Origin: Hyphomicrobiales bacterium
GTDB taxonomy: Bacteria > Pseudomonadota > Alphaproteobacteria > Rhizobiales > Phreatobacteraceae
Length of the DNA stretch: 64,000 nucleotides
Reading direction: 5' to 3'
Assembly (NCBI GenBank): GCA_017304475.1
Contig: JAFKKV010000011.1
Span: 372,001-436,000, forward strand
Shown here one piece after another: positions 34,744 through 42,956 of this stretch; position 1 is the stretch's first letter, and each line of letters opens with the position of its first letter. Below the pieces are notes generated by a model. It was not told the origin of the DNA and did no database searches. It saw only the letters and a list, made by a program, of their open reading frames with translations. The translations under genes were made by a program, and so were the position numbers.

Positions 34744-35438
34744 TGCTCGAGGTCTCCCGTCTTCACGCCTTCTACGGCAAGAGCCATATCCTGCAGGGGG
34801 TCGACATCGCCATTGGCGGCGGCGAGGTGGTCAGCCTGCTCGGCCGCAACGGCGTCGGCCGCTCGACCACGGTCAAGGCGATCATGGGCGAGGTCGCGCC
34901 CCGAGGCTCGATCCGGTTCAAGGGCCAGGAAATCGCCGGCCTGCCGAGCCATCGCATCGCCCGGCTCGGCATCGGCTACGTGCCCGAGCACCGCGACATC
35001 TTTCCCGACCTGACCGTGCGCCAGAACCTGATGCTCGGCATGAAGAACGCCAACGCCGAGGGGCGCTGGACCATTCAGGGCTCGCTCGACATGTTCCCCA
35101 ATCTCGCCGCCCGTGCCGATGCGCCGGCCGGCGTGCTGTCGGGCGGCGAGAAGCAGATGCTCACCATGTGCCGGACCATGATGGGCGACCCGGACCTGGT
35201 CATGATCGACGAGCCGACCGAGGGGCTGGCGCCGCTCATCGTCCGCCAGGTCGGCGAGCTGATCGTCGAGATCGCCCGGCGCGGGGTCGCCATTCTGCTG
35301 GTCGAGCAGAAGCTGTCGATCGCGCTGGATATCTCGCATCGCGTCTATGTCATGGGCCACGGGCGGATCGTCTTCGAAGGCACGCCCGCCGATCTCAAGG
35401 CCAATGAGGCCGTGCGCAAGGAATGGCTCGAGGTGTGA
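34743..35438 (+). CDS. Liv-type ABC transporter ATPase (LivF-like) with Arg in Walker A
   Basis: A 231-residue ATPase, last transporter gene. The signature LSGGEKQM, Walker B VMIDEPTEGLAP and Q-loop region VPEHRDIF are normal, but Walker A reads GRNGVGRST: the invariant Lys is Arg40 (codon CGC at 34860-34862). This should weaken ATP hydrolysis at one of the two sites, leaving the LivG-like subunit as the main motor (inference). The rest of the protein looks complete, so it is not a decayed copy. Confidence 0.92.
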   Translation: MLEVSRLHAFYGKSHILQGVDIAIGGGEVVSLLGRNGVGRSTTVKAIMGEVAPRGSIRFKGQEIAGLPSHRIARLGIGYVPEHRDIFPDLTVRQNLMLGMKNANAEGRWTIQGSLDMFPNLAARADAPAGVLSGGEKQMLTMCRTMMGDPDLVMIDEPTEGLAPLIVRQVGELIVEIARRGVAILLVEQKLSIALDISHRVYVMGHGRIVFEGTPADLKANEAVRKEWLEV

Positions 35439-35490
35439 ACCCCCAGGGATTCACGCCACCCGATTGTCCAGAAGTGTAAGGAGAAAGCTC

Positions 35491-36720
35491 ATGTTCCTCG
35501 GTATGTCCGATCGTGTGAAGCCGCTCGTCGAGGAAGTCCGCGCCATGATCCGCGACGAGGTCATTCCGCTGGAGCACGAATATGAGTCCGAGATCGGCAA
35601 GGCCGGCGACCGTTTCGTCCTGACCAAGCGCCAGATCGAGATCCTCGAAGGGCTGAAGGCCAAGGCCAGGGCCAAGAAGCTGTGGAATTTCTGGCTGACC
35701 GGCTCGGACCAGGGCTATGGCCTGACCACGGTCGAATATGCCTATCTCGCCGAGGAAATGGGCCGCTCGCACCTGGCCGCCGAGACCTTCAACTGCTCGG
35801 CGCCCGACACCGGCAACATGGAGGTGATCGAGCGCTACGGCACCCAGGCGCAGAAGGACAAGTGGCTGAAGCCGCTGCTCGCCGGCGAGATCCGTTCGGC
35901 CTATCTGATGACCGAGCCGTCGGTCGCGTCCTCCGACGCCACCAATGTCTCGCTTTCGGCGGTCCTCGACGGCGACGAATGGGTGATGAACGGCGAGAAG
36001 TGGTGGGCCTCGGGCGCCGGCGATCCGCGCTGCAAGATCTACATCACCATGTGCGTCACCGACCCGGACGCCGACAAGCACAAGCGCCACTCGCAGATCT
36101 TCGTGCCCGCCGGCACCAAGGGCGTCACCATTCTCCGGCCCATGCAGGTGTTCGGCAACGACGATGCGCCGCATGGCCACATGCATATCCGCTTCGAGAA
36201 TGTCCGGGTGCCCAAGGAGAACCTGATCCTCGGCCGCGGCCGCGGTTTCGAGGTGGCCCAGGGCCGGCTCGGGCCGGGCCGCATCCACCACTGCATGCGC
36301 GCCATCGGCCAAGCCGAGCGGGCGCTCGAGCTGATGTGCCGGCGCGCCGCCACCCGCGAGGCCTTCGGCAAGAAGCTGATGGATCTCGGCGCCAATTTCG
36401 ACATCATCGCGGAATGCCGCATGGAGATCGAGATGGCACGGCTCCTGTGCCTCAAGGCGGCCTGGATGATGGACAATGTCTCCAAGGTCGAGGCCGCGCA
36501 CTGGATCTCGCAGATCAAGGTGGTGGCGCCGCGCATGGCGCTGAAGGTGGTCGACGAATCCATGCAGATGCATGGTGGCGCCGGCGTCAGCCAGGACACG
36601 CCGCTGGCCAAGATGTGGACCGGCCTGCGGACGCTGCGCTTCGCTGACGGTCCGGACGCGGTGCATCGCCGGCAGGTCGCCCGCACCGAGCTGAAGCGTT
36701 ACGTCAACCGGGGGGCCTGA
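35491..36720 (+). CDS. Acyl-CoA dehydrogenase, ACAD10/11 (LvaC)-like
   Basis: A 409-residue acyl-CoA dehydrogenase-family protein. LMTEPSVASSDATN replaces the usual TEPxAGSD signature, REAFGKKL stands for RxQFG, and the catalytic segment is FADGPDAVHR, with Asp where standard enzymes have Glu. These are features of the ACAD10/ACAD11 and bacterial LvaC group, which process 4-phosphoacyl-CoA. AAGGAGAAAGCTC precedes the ATG at 35491. The following kinase gene starts 3 bp after its stop. Confidence 0.9.
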   Translation: MFLGMSDRVKPLVEEVRAMIRDEVIPLEHEYESEIGKAGDRFVLTKRQIEILEGLKAKARAKKLWNFWLTGSDQGYGLTTVEYAYLAEEMGRSHLAAETFNCSAPDTGNMEVIERYGTQAQKDKWLKPLLAGEIRSAYLMTEPSVASSDATNVSLSAVLDGDEWVMNGEKWWASGAGDPRCKIYITMCVTDPDADKHKRHSQIFVPAGTKGVTILRPMQVFGNDDAPHGHMHIRFENVRVPKENLILGRGRGFEVAQGRLGPGRIHHCMRAIGQAERALELMCRRAATREAFGKKLMDLGANFDIIAECRMEIEMARLLCLKAAWMMDNVSKVEAAHWISQIKVVAPRMALKVVDESMQMHGGAGVSQDTPLAKMWTGLRTLRFADGPDAVHRRQVARTELKRYVNRGA

Positions 36721-36723
36721 GCC

Positions 36724-37758
36724 TTGACCGCCCCGGTCATGACCATCGACGAACCGTCACTGGCGGCCTATCTCGAGGCGCATTGGCCGGGCTTCAAGGG
36801 CCCGGTCACGGCTGAGAAATTCGCCGGTGGCCAGTCGAACCCGACCTTCCTTCTGACCCATGCTGGTGGCAAGGCGGTGCTGCGCAAGAAGCCGCCGGGC
36901 CAGCTCCTGAAGTCGGCGCATGCGGTCGATCGTGAATATCGCGTGATGAAGGCGCTCGGTCCGACCGACGTGCCGGTGCCGGACATGTATGTGCTGTGCG
37001 AGGACGACGCGGTCATCGGCACCGCCTTCTTCGTCATGGAATATGTCGAGGGCCGGGTGATCTGGGACCCGGCCATGCCGGAGGCGACGCCGGCCGACCG
37101 GGCCGGCGTCTATGACGCGATGAACGCGGCGCTCGCCGCGCTGCATATGGTCGATATCGCCAAGGTCGGCCTGTCGGATTTTGGTAAGCCGGGTAACTAC
37201 TTTGCCCGCCAGCTCGCCCGCTGGACCGAAAACTACCGGGCTTCCGAGACCGAGACGATCCCTGAGATGGACCGGCTGATCGCCTGGCTGCAGCAGGCGC
37301 TGCCGGCCGATGACGGCCGCGCCAGCCTTGTCCATGGCGACTATCGCATCGACAACATGCTGTTCGCCCATGATGCGCCGCACCTGCTCGCCATTGTCGA
37401 CTGGGAGCTGTCGACCGTCGGCCATCCCTTCGCCGACCTCGCCTATCAATGCATGCAATGGCGCTTGCCCAATGCCGGCAGCTTCCGCGGCCTCGACGGT
37501 GTCGACCGCACCACCTCGGGCATTCCGACGGAAGCCGACTATGTCGCGCTCTACGGCCGGCGCACCGGCATCGGCGCGATTCCGGACTGGTCGTTCCACC
37601 TCGCCTTCGCCTTCTTCCGCCTCGGAGCCATCCTGCAGGGCGTGCTGAAGCGCGCGCTGTCGGGCAATGCGTCGAACCCCGAGCGGGCCATGAAGGCGCG
37701 CAAGAACGTTCCAGTTCTCGCCCGCATGGCGCTGGACGTGATCGAAAAGGAAGCATGA
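36724..37758 (+). CDS. Aminoglycoside-phosphotransferase-fold kinase, LvaA/ACAD10-11 N-domain-like
   Basis: A 344-residue kinase-like protein. GGQSNPTFLL (nucleotide loop), KKP near 55-57, the catalytic loop VHGDYRIDN at 203-211 and metal-binding DWE at 226-228 show an intact phosphotransferase. In this family, next to an ACAD11-type dehydrogenase, the known role is phosphorylation of the 4-hydroxyl of 4-hydroxyacyl-CoA. Start is TTG at 36724; ATG at 36739 is an alternative. Overlaps the SDR gene by 4 bp. Confidence 0.88.
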   Translation: MTAPVMTIDEPSLAAYLEAHWPGFKGPVTAEKFAGGQSNPTFLLTHAGGKAVLRKKPPGQLLKSAHAVDREYRVMKALGPTDVPVPDMYVLCEDDAVIGTAFFVMEYVEGRVIWDPAMPEATPADRAGVYDAMNAALAALHMVDIAKVGLSDFGKPGNYFARQLARWTENYRASETETIPEMDRLIAWLQQALPADDGRASLVHGDYRIDNMLFAHDAPHLLAIVDWELSTVGHPFADLAYQCMQWRLPNAGSFRGLDGVDRTTSGIPTEADYVALYGRRTGIGAIPDWSFHLAFAFFRLGAILQGVLKRALSGNASNPERAMKARKNVPVLARMALDVIEKEA

Positions 37759-38537
37759 TGACCGACGCCAAGCGTTTCCAGGGCAAGATCGTCCTGATCA
37801 CCGGCGCGGCGAGCGGTTTCGGCCGTCGCGCGGCGGAACGGTTTGCCGGCGAAGGAGCGAGCCTCGTGCTCGGCGATATCCAGGATCACGCGCTGGAGGA
37901 GACCGCCACGATGGCGCGCCGGGCCGGCGCCGAGGTGGTGACGCGCATCACCAATGTCACCAGCGCGAGCGCGGTCGATGCGCTCGTCCGCGCCGCGACG
38001 GAGACCTTCGGCCGGCTCGACATCGCGCTCAACAATGCCGGCGTCGCCCATGGCACGGTGAAGATCCAGGACACCGACGAAGCGCTGATGCGCAGGATGC
38101 TCGACGTCAATGTGATGGGCGTGTTCCACGGCCTGAAGGCGCAGATCCCGGTCATGGAGAAACAGGGCGCGGGCGTCATCCTGAACACCGCTTCGGTCGC
38201 CGGCGTCACCGGTGCGCCCCTGCTCGGCGCCTATGCGGCGGCCAAGCACGCGGTGATCGGCCTGACCAAGACGGCGGCCGCCGAGACCGCCCGCAAGGGT
38301 TTGCGCATCAACGCCATTTGTCCGGCCTTCGCCGAGACGCCGATGCTGACCGACTCGCTGGTTCAGAAGGACGCCTCGAAGGCCGAGACCATTGCCAAGC
38401 TGGTCCAGACCATGCCGATGCGCCGGCCGGGAACCGCGGACGAGATCGTCCAGGCCATGCTGTGGATCTGCTCGCCGGAAAACTCGTTCATGACCGGCCA
38501 TGCCCTGGTCGTCGACGGCGGCCTGACGGCGATCTGA
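37755..38537 (+). CDS. Short-chain dehydrogenase/reductase, LvaD-position
   Basis: A 260-residue SDR: TGAASGFG cofactor motif, NNAGVAHG, Ser in LNTASVAG, and YAAAK catalytic pair, ending in the usual VDGGLTAI. ATG at 37755 overlaps the kinase stop; ATG at 37758 is the next codon. With the two genes upstream it resembles the lva set, in which the SDR acts on the hydroxyl/keto intermediate. Last gene of the 24.5-38.5 kb run; followed by a strong palindrome. Confidence 0.87.
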   Translation: MMTDAKRFQGKIVLITGAASGFGRRAAERFAGEGASLVLGDIQDHALEETATMARRAGAEVVTRITNVTSASAVDALVRAATETFGRLDIALNNAGVAHGTVKIQDTDEALMRRMLDVNVMGVFHGLKAQIPVMEKQGAGVILNTASVAGVTGAPLLGAYAAAKHAVIGLTKTAAAETARKGLRINAICPAFAETPMLTDSLVQKDASKAETIAKLVQTMPMRRPGTADEIVQAMLWICSPENSFMTGHALVVDGGLTAI

Positions 38538-38545
38538 ACCTTGCC

Positions 38546-38573
38546 GCTTCGGGCGCGCCGGCGCGCCCGAAGC
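38546..38573. terminator. 28-bp perfect palindrome between convergent genes
   Basis: Arms GCTTCGGGCGCGC and its complement meet with no unpaired centre. It begins 9 bp after the SDR stop and ends 14 bp before the stop of the oppositely oriented MFS gene, the position of a bidirectional terminator; no T-run is present. Confidence 0.6.
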
Positions 38574-38586
38574 CTGGCCGCAAATC

Positions 38587-39807
38587 TCACGCCGCCTGCC
38601 GCGAGACAGGCGCCGCGCCTGGCTGGCCGAGGGGCGCAGCCGGCCGGTCGCGCTTGTCCAGGCGCGCCGCGATCACGATCAGAACCAGGGCCAATGCTTC
38701 GCAGGCCGCGCCGGCAACCCCGAGCAGCGGCAACGAGCCATAGCTCAGCACCAGTGAACCCAGCGCCGCGCCGAGCGCGATGCCGAAATAGAGCGCCGAG
38801 GCATTCAGCGACAGCGTCACCATGGCCGCCTGGGGCGCGAGGCCGATGAGCCGCGCCGACTGGGCGGGATATCCGCCCCAGCCGACCGCGCCCCACACCG
38901 CGATCAGGACAAAGAAGAGCGATGCCGCGACCGGGCCGGCCGGGACGGTCATGGCGACGATCGTGGTGACGATGAAGATCGCGAAGAGGCCGGTGACCGC
39001 GAGCCGGACCGTGCGCATCGGACCGAAACGATCGGACAGTCCGCCGCCGAGCCCGTTGCCGATCGCGGCGCCGACGCCGAAGACGACCAGGGCAGCGCTC
39101 AGAGCGGGCCCGGTAATGCCGGCATGGGCCGCCAGGAACGGTGCGATATAGGTGTAGATGGTCATGGCGCCGGTGATCCAGACCAGCGTCGAGGCGAGCG
39201 CCAGCAGCACGCGCGGCTGGCGCGCCACCGCCAGGCGTTCGGCGAGCGTGCTGGAGCCGAGCGGCAGCTCTTTCGGCAGGCCGAAGGCGAGTCCGAGGAA
39301 ACCGAGTACCGCGAGCGCCGCGACCATGACGAAAGACAGGCGCCAATTGCCGAGCGCCGCCACCAGCGTGCCGATCGGCACGCCGAGCGCGGTGGCGAGC
39401 GTCAGGCCACCGGTGACCACGGCGATGGCGCGGCCGCGCCGTTCCGGACCGACCAGGCTGATCGCCACCGCATTGGCGGCCGGCATGAACGTGCCGGCGG
39501 CCATGCCGATGGCGATCCGGGCGGCCATCAGCACCGGCAGGCTCGAGGTCGCGGCCGCAGCCAGGTTGCCGAGCGCGAAGACGGCGAGGGCGGCGAGCAG
39601 CAGCCGCTTGCGCGAGACCTGCGCCAGCAGCGAGGACAGGATCGGCGAACTGATCGCATAGGCGGCGGCAAAGGCGGTAACGAGATGGCCGCTGCGTTCG
39701 ACCGTGGTGCCGAGATCGGTCGAAATGGCCGGCAGGATACCGGCGATCATGAAACCCTCGGTGCCGATGGCGAAGGCGCCAAGGGCAAGCCAGATGAGCT
39801 GGGGCAT
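38587..39807 (-). CDS. MFS efflux transporter (AraJ/YdhP-like, DHA1 family)
   Basis: A 406-residue protein with twelve predicted hydrophobic segments in two halves. GTEGFMIAGILP in helix 1 and the loop QVSRKRLLLAALAVFALGNLAAA (motif A region) match DHA1 drug/sugar efflux permeases. It is divergent from an ArsR-family gene, with two matching palindromes in the shared region, so is probably ArsR-repressed and induced by its substrate. Confidence 0.88.
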   Translation of the reverse strand: MPQLIWLALGAFAIGTEGFMIAGILPAISTDLGTTVERSGHLVTAFAAAYAISSPILSSLLAQVSRKRLLLAALAVFALGNLAAAATSSLPVLMAARIAIGMAAGTFMPAANAVAISLVGPERRGRAIAVVTGGLTLATALGVPIGTLVAALGNWRLSFVMVAALAVLGFLGLAFGLPKELPLGSSTLAERLAVARQPRVLLALASTLVWITGAMTIYTYIAPFLAAHAGITGPALSAALVVFGVGAAIGNGLGGGLSDRFGPMRTVRLAVTGLFAIFIVTTIVAMTVPAGPVAASLFFVLIAVWGAVGWGGYPAQSARLIGLAPQAAMVTLSLNASALYFGIALGAALGSLVLSYGSLPLLGVAGAACEALALVLIVIAARLDKRDRPAAPLGQPGAAPVSRQAA

Positions 39808-39821
39808 GTCGATTTCCTTAA

Positions 39822-39837
39822 TTCAATAATTATTGAA
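39822..39837. promoter_or_regulatory. Candidate ArsR operator 1
   Basis: TTCAATAATTATTGAA is a perfect 16-bp palindrome 15 bp upstream of the MFS start codon, strikingly AT-rich for this genome. A second copy with one mismatch lies 48 bp away (centre to centre). Confidence 0.65.
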
Positions 39838-39869
39838 ATTACGAAGATAAAGAGGAATGTCAAACGAAT

Positions 39870-39885
39870 TTCAATGATCGTTGAA
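39870..39885. promoter_or_regulatory. Candidate ArsR operator 2
   Basis: TTCAATGATCGTTGAA repeats operator 1 with the same TTCAAT...TTGAA ends and one arm mismatch. It overlaps a possible TTG start at 39881, which is one reason to place the ArsR start at the ATG at 39923. Confidence 0.6.
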
Positions 39886-39922
39886 GATTGCGGGCGCGCC
39901 GCCCGGGCGCTACATCTCGTGG

Positions 39923-40279
39923 ATGATCAAGACCGTGCCTCACCCCGATATCGAAGCGATCGATGCCGCGACGGTGTTTGCCGCGCTCAGCGAACCGACC
40001 CGGCTCGCCATCTGCCTCAGCCTTGCCGACAACGAGGAGCTGGAGGCGCGCTGCGGCAGCTTCCAGGAGCTCGGCACGCCGTCGAACCTGACCTATCACT
40101 TCACCCGGCTGCGCGATGCCGGTATCACCCGCGTCCGGCTGCAGGGCACTTCGCGTTTCATCCGCCTGCGCCGGGACGATCTCGACCGGCGCTTTCCCGG
40201 CCTGCTCGACGCCGTCCTTGACGCCGCCCGCCGCAGCCGCGGCTCCCTGCCGGCGATCGACATGGATTGCGATGAGTGA
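39923..40279 (+). CDS. ArsR-family winged-helix regulator
   Basis: A 118-residue HTH protein: FAALSEPTRLAICLSLADNEE is the ArsR/SmtB entry helix, and TPSNLTYHFTRLRDAGITRV the recognition helix region. The metal-binding ELCVC motif is lacking, so it is unlikely to be a metal sensor; a Cys at about 44 and another near the C-terminus (DMDCDE) are the only cysteines. Divergent from an MFS exporter; expected to repress it and itself through the two TTCAAT-type palindromes. Confidence 0.83.
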   Translation: MIKTVPHPDIEAIDAATVFAALSEPTRLAICLSLADNEELEARCGSFQELGTPSNLTYHFTRLRDAGITRVRLQGTSRFIRLRRDDLDRRFPGLLDAVLDAARRSRGSLPAIDMDCDE

Positions 40280-40329
40280 ATGGGCAGGGACAACTCAAAG
40301 GACGACCACGTTGCAAAATGGGCGCACTG

Positions 40330-40547
40330 AATAAACCCTCTCCCAAAGGGAGAGGGTGGCGCCGTCAGGCGCCGGGTGAGGGGTCGTCCATCTCCGGGTG
40401 AGCCGATATATTAGCCGTTCGGTGCCTCGACGCGCGTCATCGACCACTCAAGTTCTCCACGCTCACGCCCCTCACCCGGCAGCTGACGTCAGGCAGAAGC
40501 AATTGCTTCTGCCGATGCCACCCTCTCCCTTTGGGAGAGGGCTTATT
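40330..40547. repeat. Long palindrome, family 2, with nested hairpin
   Basis: The left end AATAAACCCTCTCCCAAAGG and the right end read almost exactly as inverse copies; each end is itself a CCCTCTCCC-AAA-GGGAGAGGG hairpin. The next parts pair too (GGCGCCGGGTGAGGGG against CCCCTCACCCGGC). The right arm holds a GCAGAAGC-AATT-GCTTCTGC hairpin at 40493-40512, the same element found inside the family-1 copy at 5173-5191. The surrounding 450-bp gap between the ArsR gene and the next MFS gene contains no gene that I can see. Confidence 0.85.
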
Positions 40548-40729
40548 CATCGGCGCCTTTCGCTCTACGCGGCGAGCGTCATCCCGCTCCTCCTCCCTAA
40601 TTCCGCCATCAGCCCCGCGCAAAGCCGGGTGGCCAATCCGCGCCGGTTTTCCTATTCCTGGCGGCTTCGACGACATTCCGCACTCTCGGCCGGCCGGGCC
40701 TTCCTGGCGGCAATGCAGGCGTTTCCATC

Positions 40730-41977
40730 ATGTCAGGACCCACATCCCCGGAGCCGAGCCGCCATGCCGGCCTGAGCTTCGCGCAATTCGTCGGGCTCAT
40801 GGCCGCGCTGATGGCGACCAATGCGCTGGCCATCGATTCCATGCTGCCGGCACTGCCCGAGATCGGCGATGCCTTGGGAATCACCACGCCCAACGAGCGC
40901 CAGTGGATCGTCACCTCCTACCTGCTCGGCTTCGGCGCGGCCCAGATCGTCTACGGCACCCTGGCCGACCGGTTCGGGCGGCGGGTCGTGCTGCTGGTCG
41001 GGCTCGGCATCTATGTCGCCGCGAGCCTGATGGCGACACTGGCCGGCACGTTCGACACCATGATGGTCGCGCGGGTGCTGCAGGGCGTCGGCGCCGCCGG
41101 CACCCGCGTGCTCGCGGTCTCGATTGTGCGCGATTGCTATTCCGGTCGCCAGATGGCGCGGGTCATGTCACTCACCTTCATCGTCTTCCTGACCGTGCCG
41201 ATCCTGGCACCCTCCATCGGCCAGGTGATCATCCTGTTCGGCGTCTGGCGCTGGATCTTTGCCGGCCTCGCCTTGTTCGGCATCGTCGTCCTGGCCTGGG
41301 CGGCCTGGCGCCTGCCCGAGACGCTGCATCCGGAAGACCGGGTCGCGATCGCGCTGAAGCCGATCGCCCATGCCTTTGCCGAGAGCCTGACCAACCGGCT
41401 CGCGGTGGGCTACATGCTGGCCATGACCTGCATCCTGGGCGGCCTGTTCGGCTTCATCAACGCGGCCCAGCAATTGTTCGTCGACGTCTTCGAGGCGCCG
41501 ACCCTGTTTCCGCTGGTCTTCGCGGTCATCGCCGGCTTCATGGCGCTCGCCTCCTTTCTCAATTCGCGGATCGTCGGCCGGCTCGGCATGCGACGGGTGT
41601 CGCACGCGGCCCTGCTCGCCTTCATCACGCTGGCGGTGATCCATGCCGGCGTCGCCATGACCCGTCACGAGACGCTCTGGACCTTCGCCGCGCTGCAGGC
41701 CTGCACCATGTTCTGCTTCGGCCTGGTGGCCTCCAATTTCGGCGCCATGGCGATGGATCCGCTCGGCCATGTCGCCGGCACCGCCTCATCGGTTCAGGGC
41801 TTCGTCACCACGGTCGGCGGCGCGCTGCTCGGCTTTTTCATCGGCCAGCATTTCGACGGCACGGCGGTGCCCAACACGCTCGGCTTCGCCGTCTGCGGCC
41901 TCGCCGCCCTGGTCATGGTGCTGATCGCCGAGCGCGGTCGCCTGTTCAGGCCGCATCAGGCGCCGCCGGCCGCCTGA
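40730..41977 (+). CDS. Bcr/CflA-type multidrug MFS transporter
   Basis: A 415-residue, twelve-helix exporter. ALAIDSMLPALPEIG in helix 1, GTLADRFGRRVVLLVG (motif A) and VLQGVGAAGTRVLAVSIVRDCYSG (motif B/C region) are the Bcr/CflA signatures; RDxY after helix 4 is characteristic. Such proteins export bicyclomycin, chloramphenicol or sulfonamide-like drugs, but the substrate here is unknown. No dedicated regulator is adjacent. Confidence 0.9.
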   Translation: MSGPTSPEPSRHAGLSFAQFVGLMAALMATNALAIDSMLPALPEIGDALGITTPNERQWIVTSYLLGFGAAQIVYGTLADRFGRRVVLLVGLGIYVAASLMATLAGTFDTMMVARVLQGVGAAGTRVLAVSIVRDCYSGRQMARVMSLTFIVFLTVPILAPSIGQVIILFGVWRWIFAGLALFGIVVLAWAAWRLPETLHPEDRVAIALKPIAHAFAESLTNRLAVGYMLAMTCILGGLFGFINAAQQLFVDVFEAPTLFPLVFAVIAGFMALASFLNSRIVGRLGMRRVSHAALLAFITLAVIHAGVAMTRHETLWTFAALQACTMFCFGLVASNFGAMAMDPLGHVAGTASSVQGFVTTVGGALLGFFIGQHFDGTAVPNTLGFAVCGLAALVMVLIAERGRLFRPHQAPPAA

Positions 41978-42057
41978 CGGCCGCGCGCGTCGGCGGGACG
42001 CCGGGCGAGATCCGGCTGGGCGTTCAGCGCCCGCGCCAGCGCCGGCGGCCGCCCGCC

Positions 42058-42477
42058 TCACGTCTTCTGGCTCTTGGGCGCTTTCGGCCGCGCCCCGCCG
42101 GGGGCCTTCTTCGCCTTCTTGAGCTGATTGTGGTCGATCGCGGCGCGGACGAGGGTCTTGAGCGCCTGCTCGTCGATCGTGTCGGCTTCGCCCAGATCGA
42201 TCGCACGCCAGACCTTGCCGTCGAGGCCGGCATTGAAGATCTTGTCGGGGTCGGCGAGGCTGGCGCCGTGCGAAAAGGTCAGCTTCACCTTGGTCTTGTG
42301 GGCGTTGCCGACGACGATGATCCCGTCGCGGGACCAGACCGGGCTGCCCATCCACTTCCATTCCTCGATGATGTCGGGGGCCGCCGCGAGGATGACCTTG
42401 CGGACCCTGGCAAGCGTCTCGCCGCGCCAGTCCGGGAGGCCCGCGATCAACTGGTCAATTCGTTCCGATGGGGTCAT
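42058..42477 (-). CDS. DUF1801 domain-containing protein
   Basis: A 139-residue cytoplasmic protein. LARVRKVILAAAPDIIEEWKW and KVKLTFSHGASLAD are the conserved blocks of DUF1801 (YdhG/YjbR-like fold). The C-terminal 20 residues are Lys/Pro/Ala-rich and probably disordered. Function unknown. Encoded 68 bp downstream of an SRPBCC-ArsR pair in the same direction, a common companionship for these small families. Confidence 0.85.
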   Translation of the reverse strand: MTPSERIDQLIAGLPDWRGETLARVRKVILAAAPDIIEEWKWMGSPVWSRDGIIVVGNAHKTKVKLTFSHGASLADPDKIFNAGLDGKVWRAIDLGEADTIDEQALKTLVRAAIDHNQLKKAKKAPGGARPKAPKSQKT

Positions 42478-42545
42478 GGGGGTTCGGGCCTCGCATGGGC
42501 TGACGCCGTTTCAACGGCGCCTGGTCTGAATCGTTCCGGTCGCTT

Positions 42546-42956
42546 TCAGTCGATCCGGGCCAAGGTCTGTTCCAGCCCGGCGAAGAACTTCCGCCACCCG
42601 AATTGGGCGCCCTGATAGGCCTGCTGCTGATCCGGCCGGAAGCCCGACTGCTCCATGCGCAGATGGGTCCCCGTCTTGGTCGGAGTGAGCGTCCAGGTCA
42701 CCACGCTCTCCAGGCCATAGGCCGCCCAGCTATAGGACAGCGTCCTGTTCGGCTCGATCGCCATGACCTGGCAATCGACGGCGCCCCAATCCGCCCGGAG
42801 ATTGAAGCGGTGGTCGACCTCCGGCTTGAAATCGTTCTTCATCAGCCATTCCTCGATCAGGTGCGGCTGGGTGAGCGCGCGCCAGATCTTCTCCGGCGGA
42901 AAAGCGATGTCGCGTTCGACGATGACGGAACGTATTTCGGTCGCGGCAATGGTCAT
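42546..42956 (-). CDS. SRPBCC/AHSA1-domain protein coupled to ArsR
   Basis: A 136-residue START-like protein: IVERDIAFPPEKIWRALTQP at the start, SYSWAAYGLESVVTWTLTP in the sheet, and a C-terminal helix GWRKFFAGLEQTLARID. It overlaps the ArsR gene by 4 bp; ArsR-SRPBCC pairs are a recurring module in proteobacteria, thought to sense or bind a hydrophobic ligand. The start ATG at 42956 is fixed by the overlap and by family alignment. Confidence 0.86.
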   Translation of the reverse strand: MTIAATEIRSVIVERDIAFPPEKIWRALTQPHLIEEWLMKNDFKPEVDHRFNLRADWGAVDCQVMAIEPNRTLSYSWAAYGLESVVTWTLTPTKTGTHLRMEQSGFRPDQQQAYQGAQFGWRKFFAGLEQTLARID

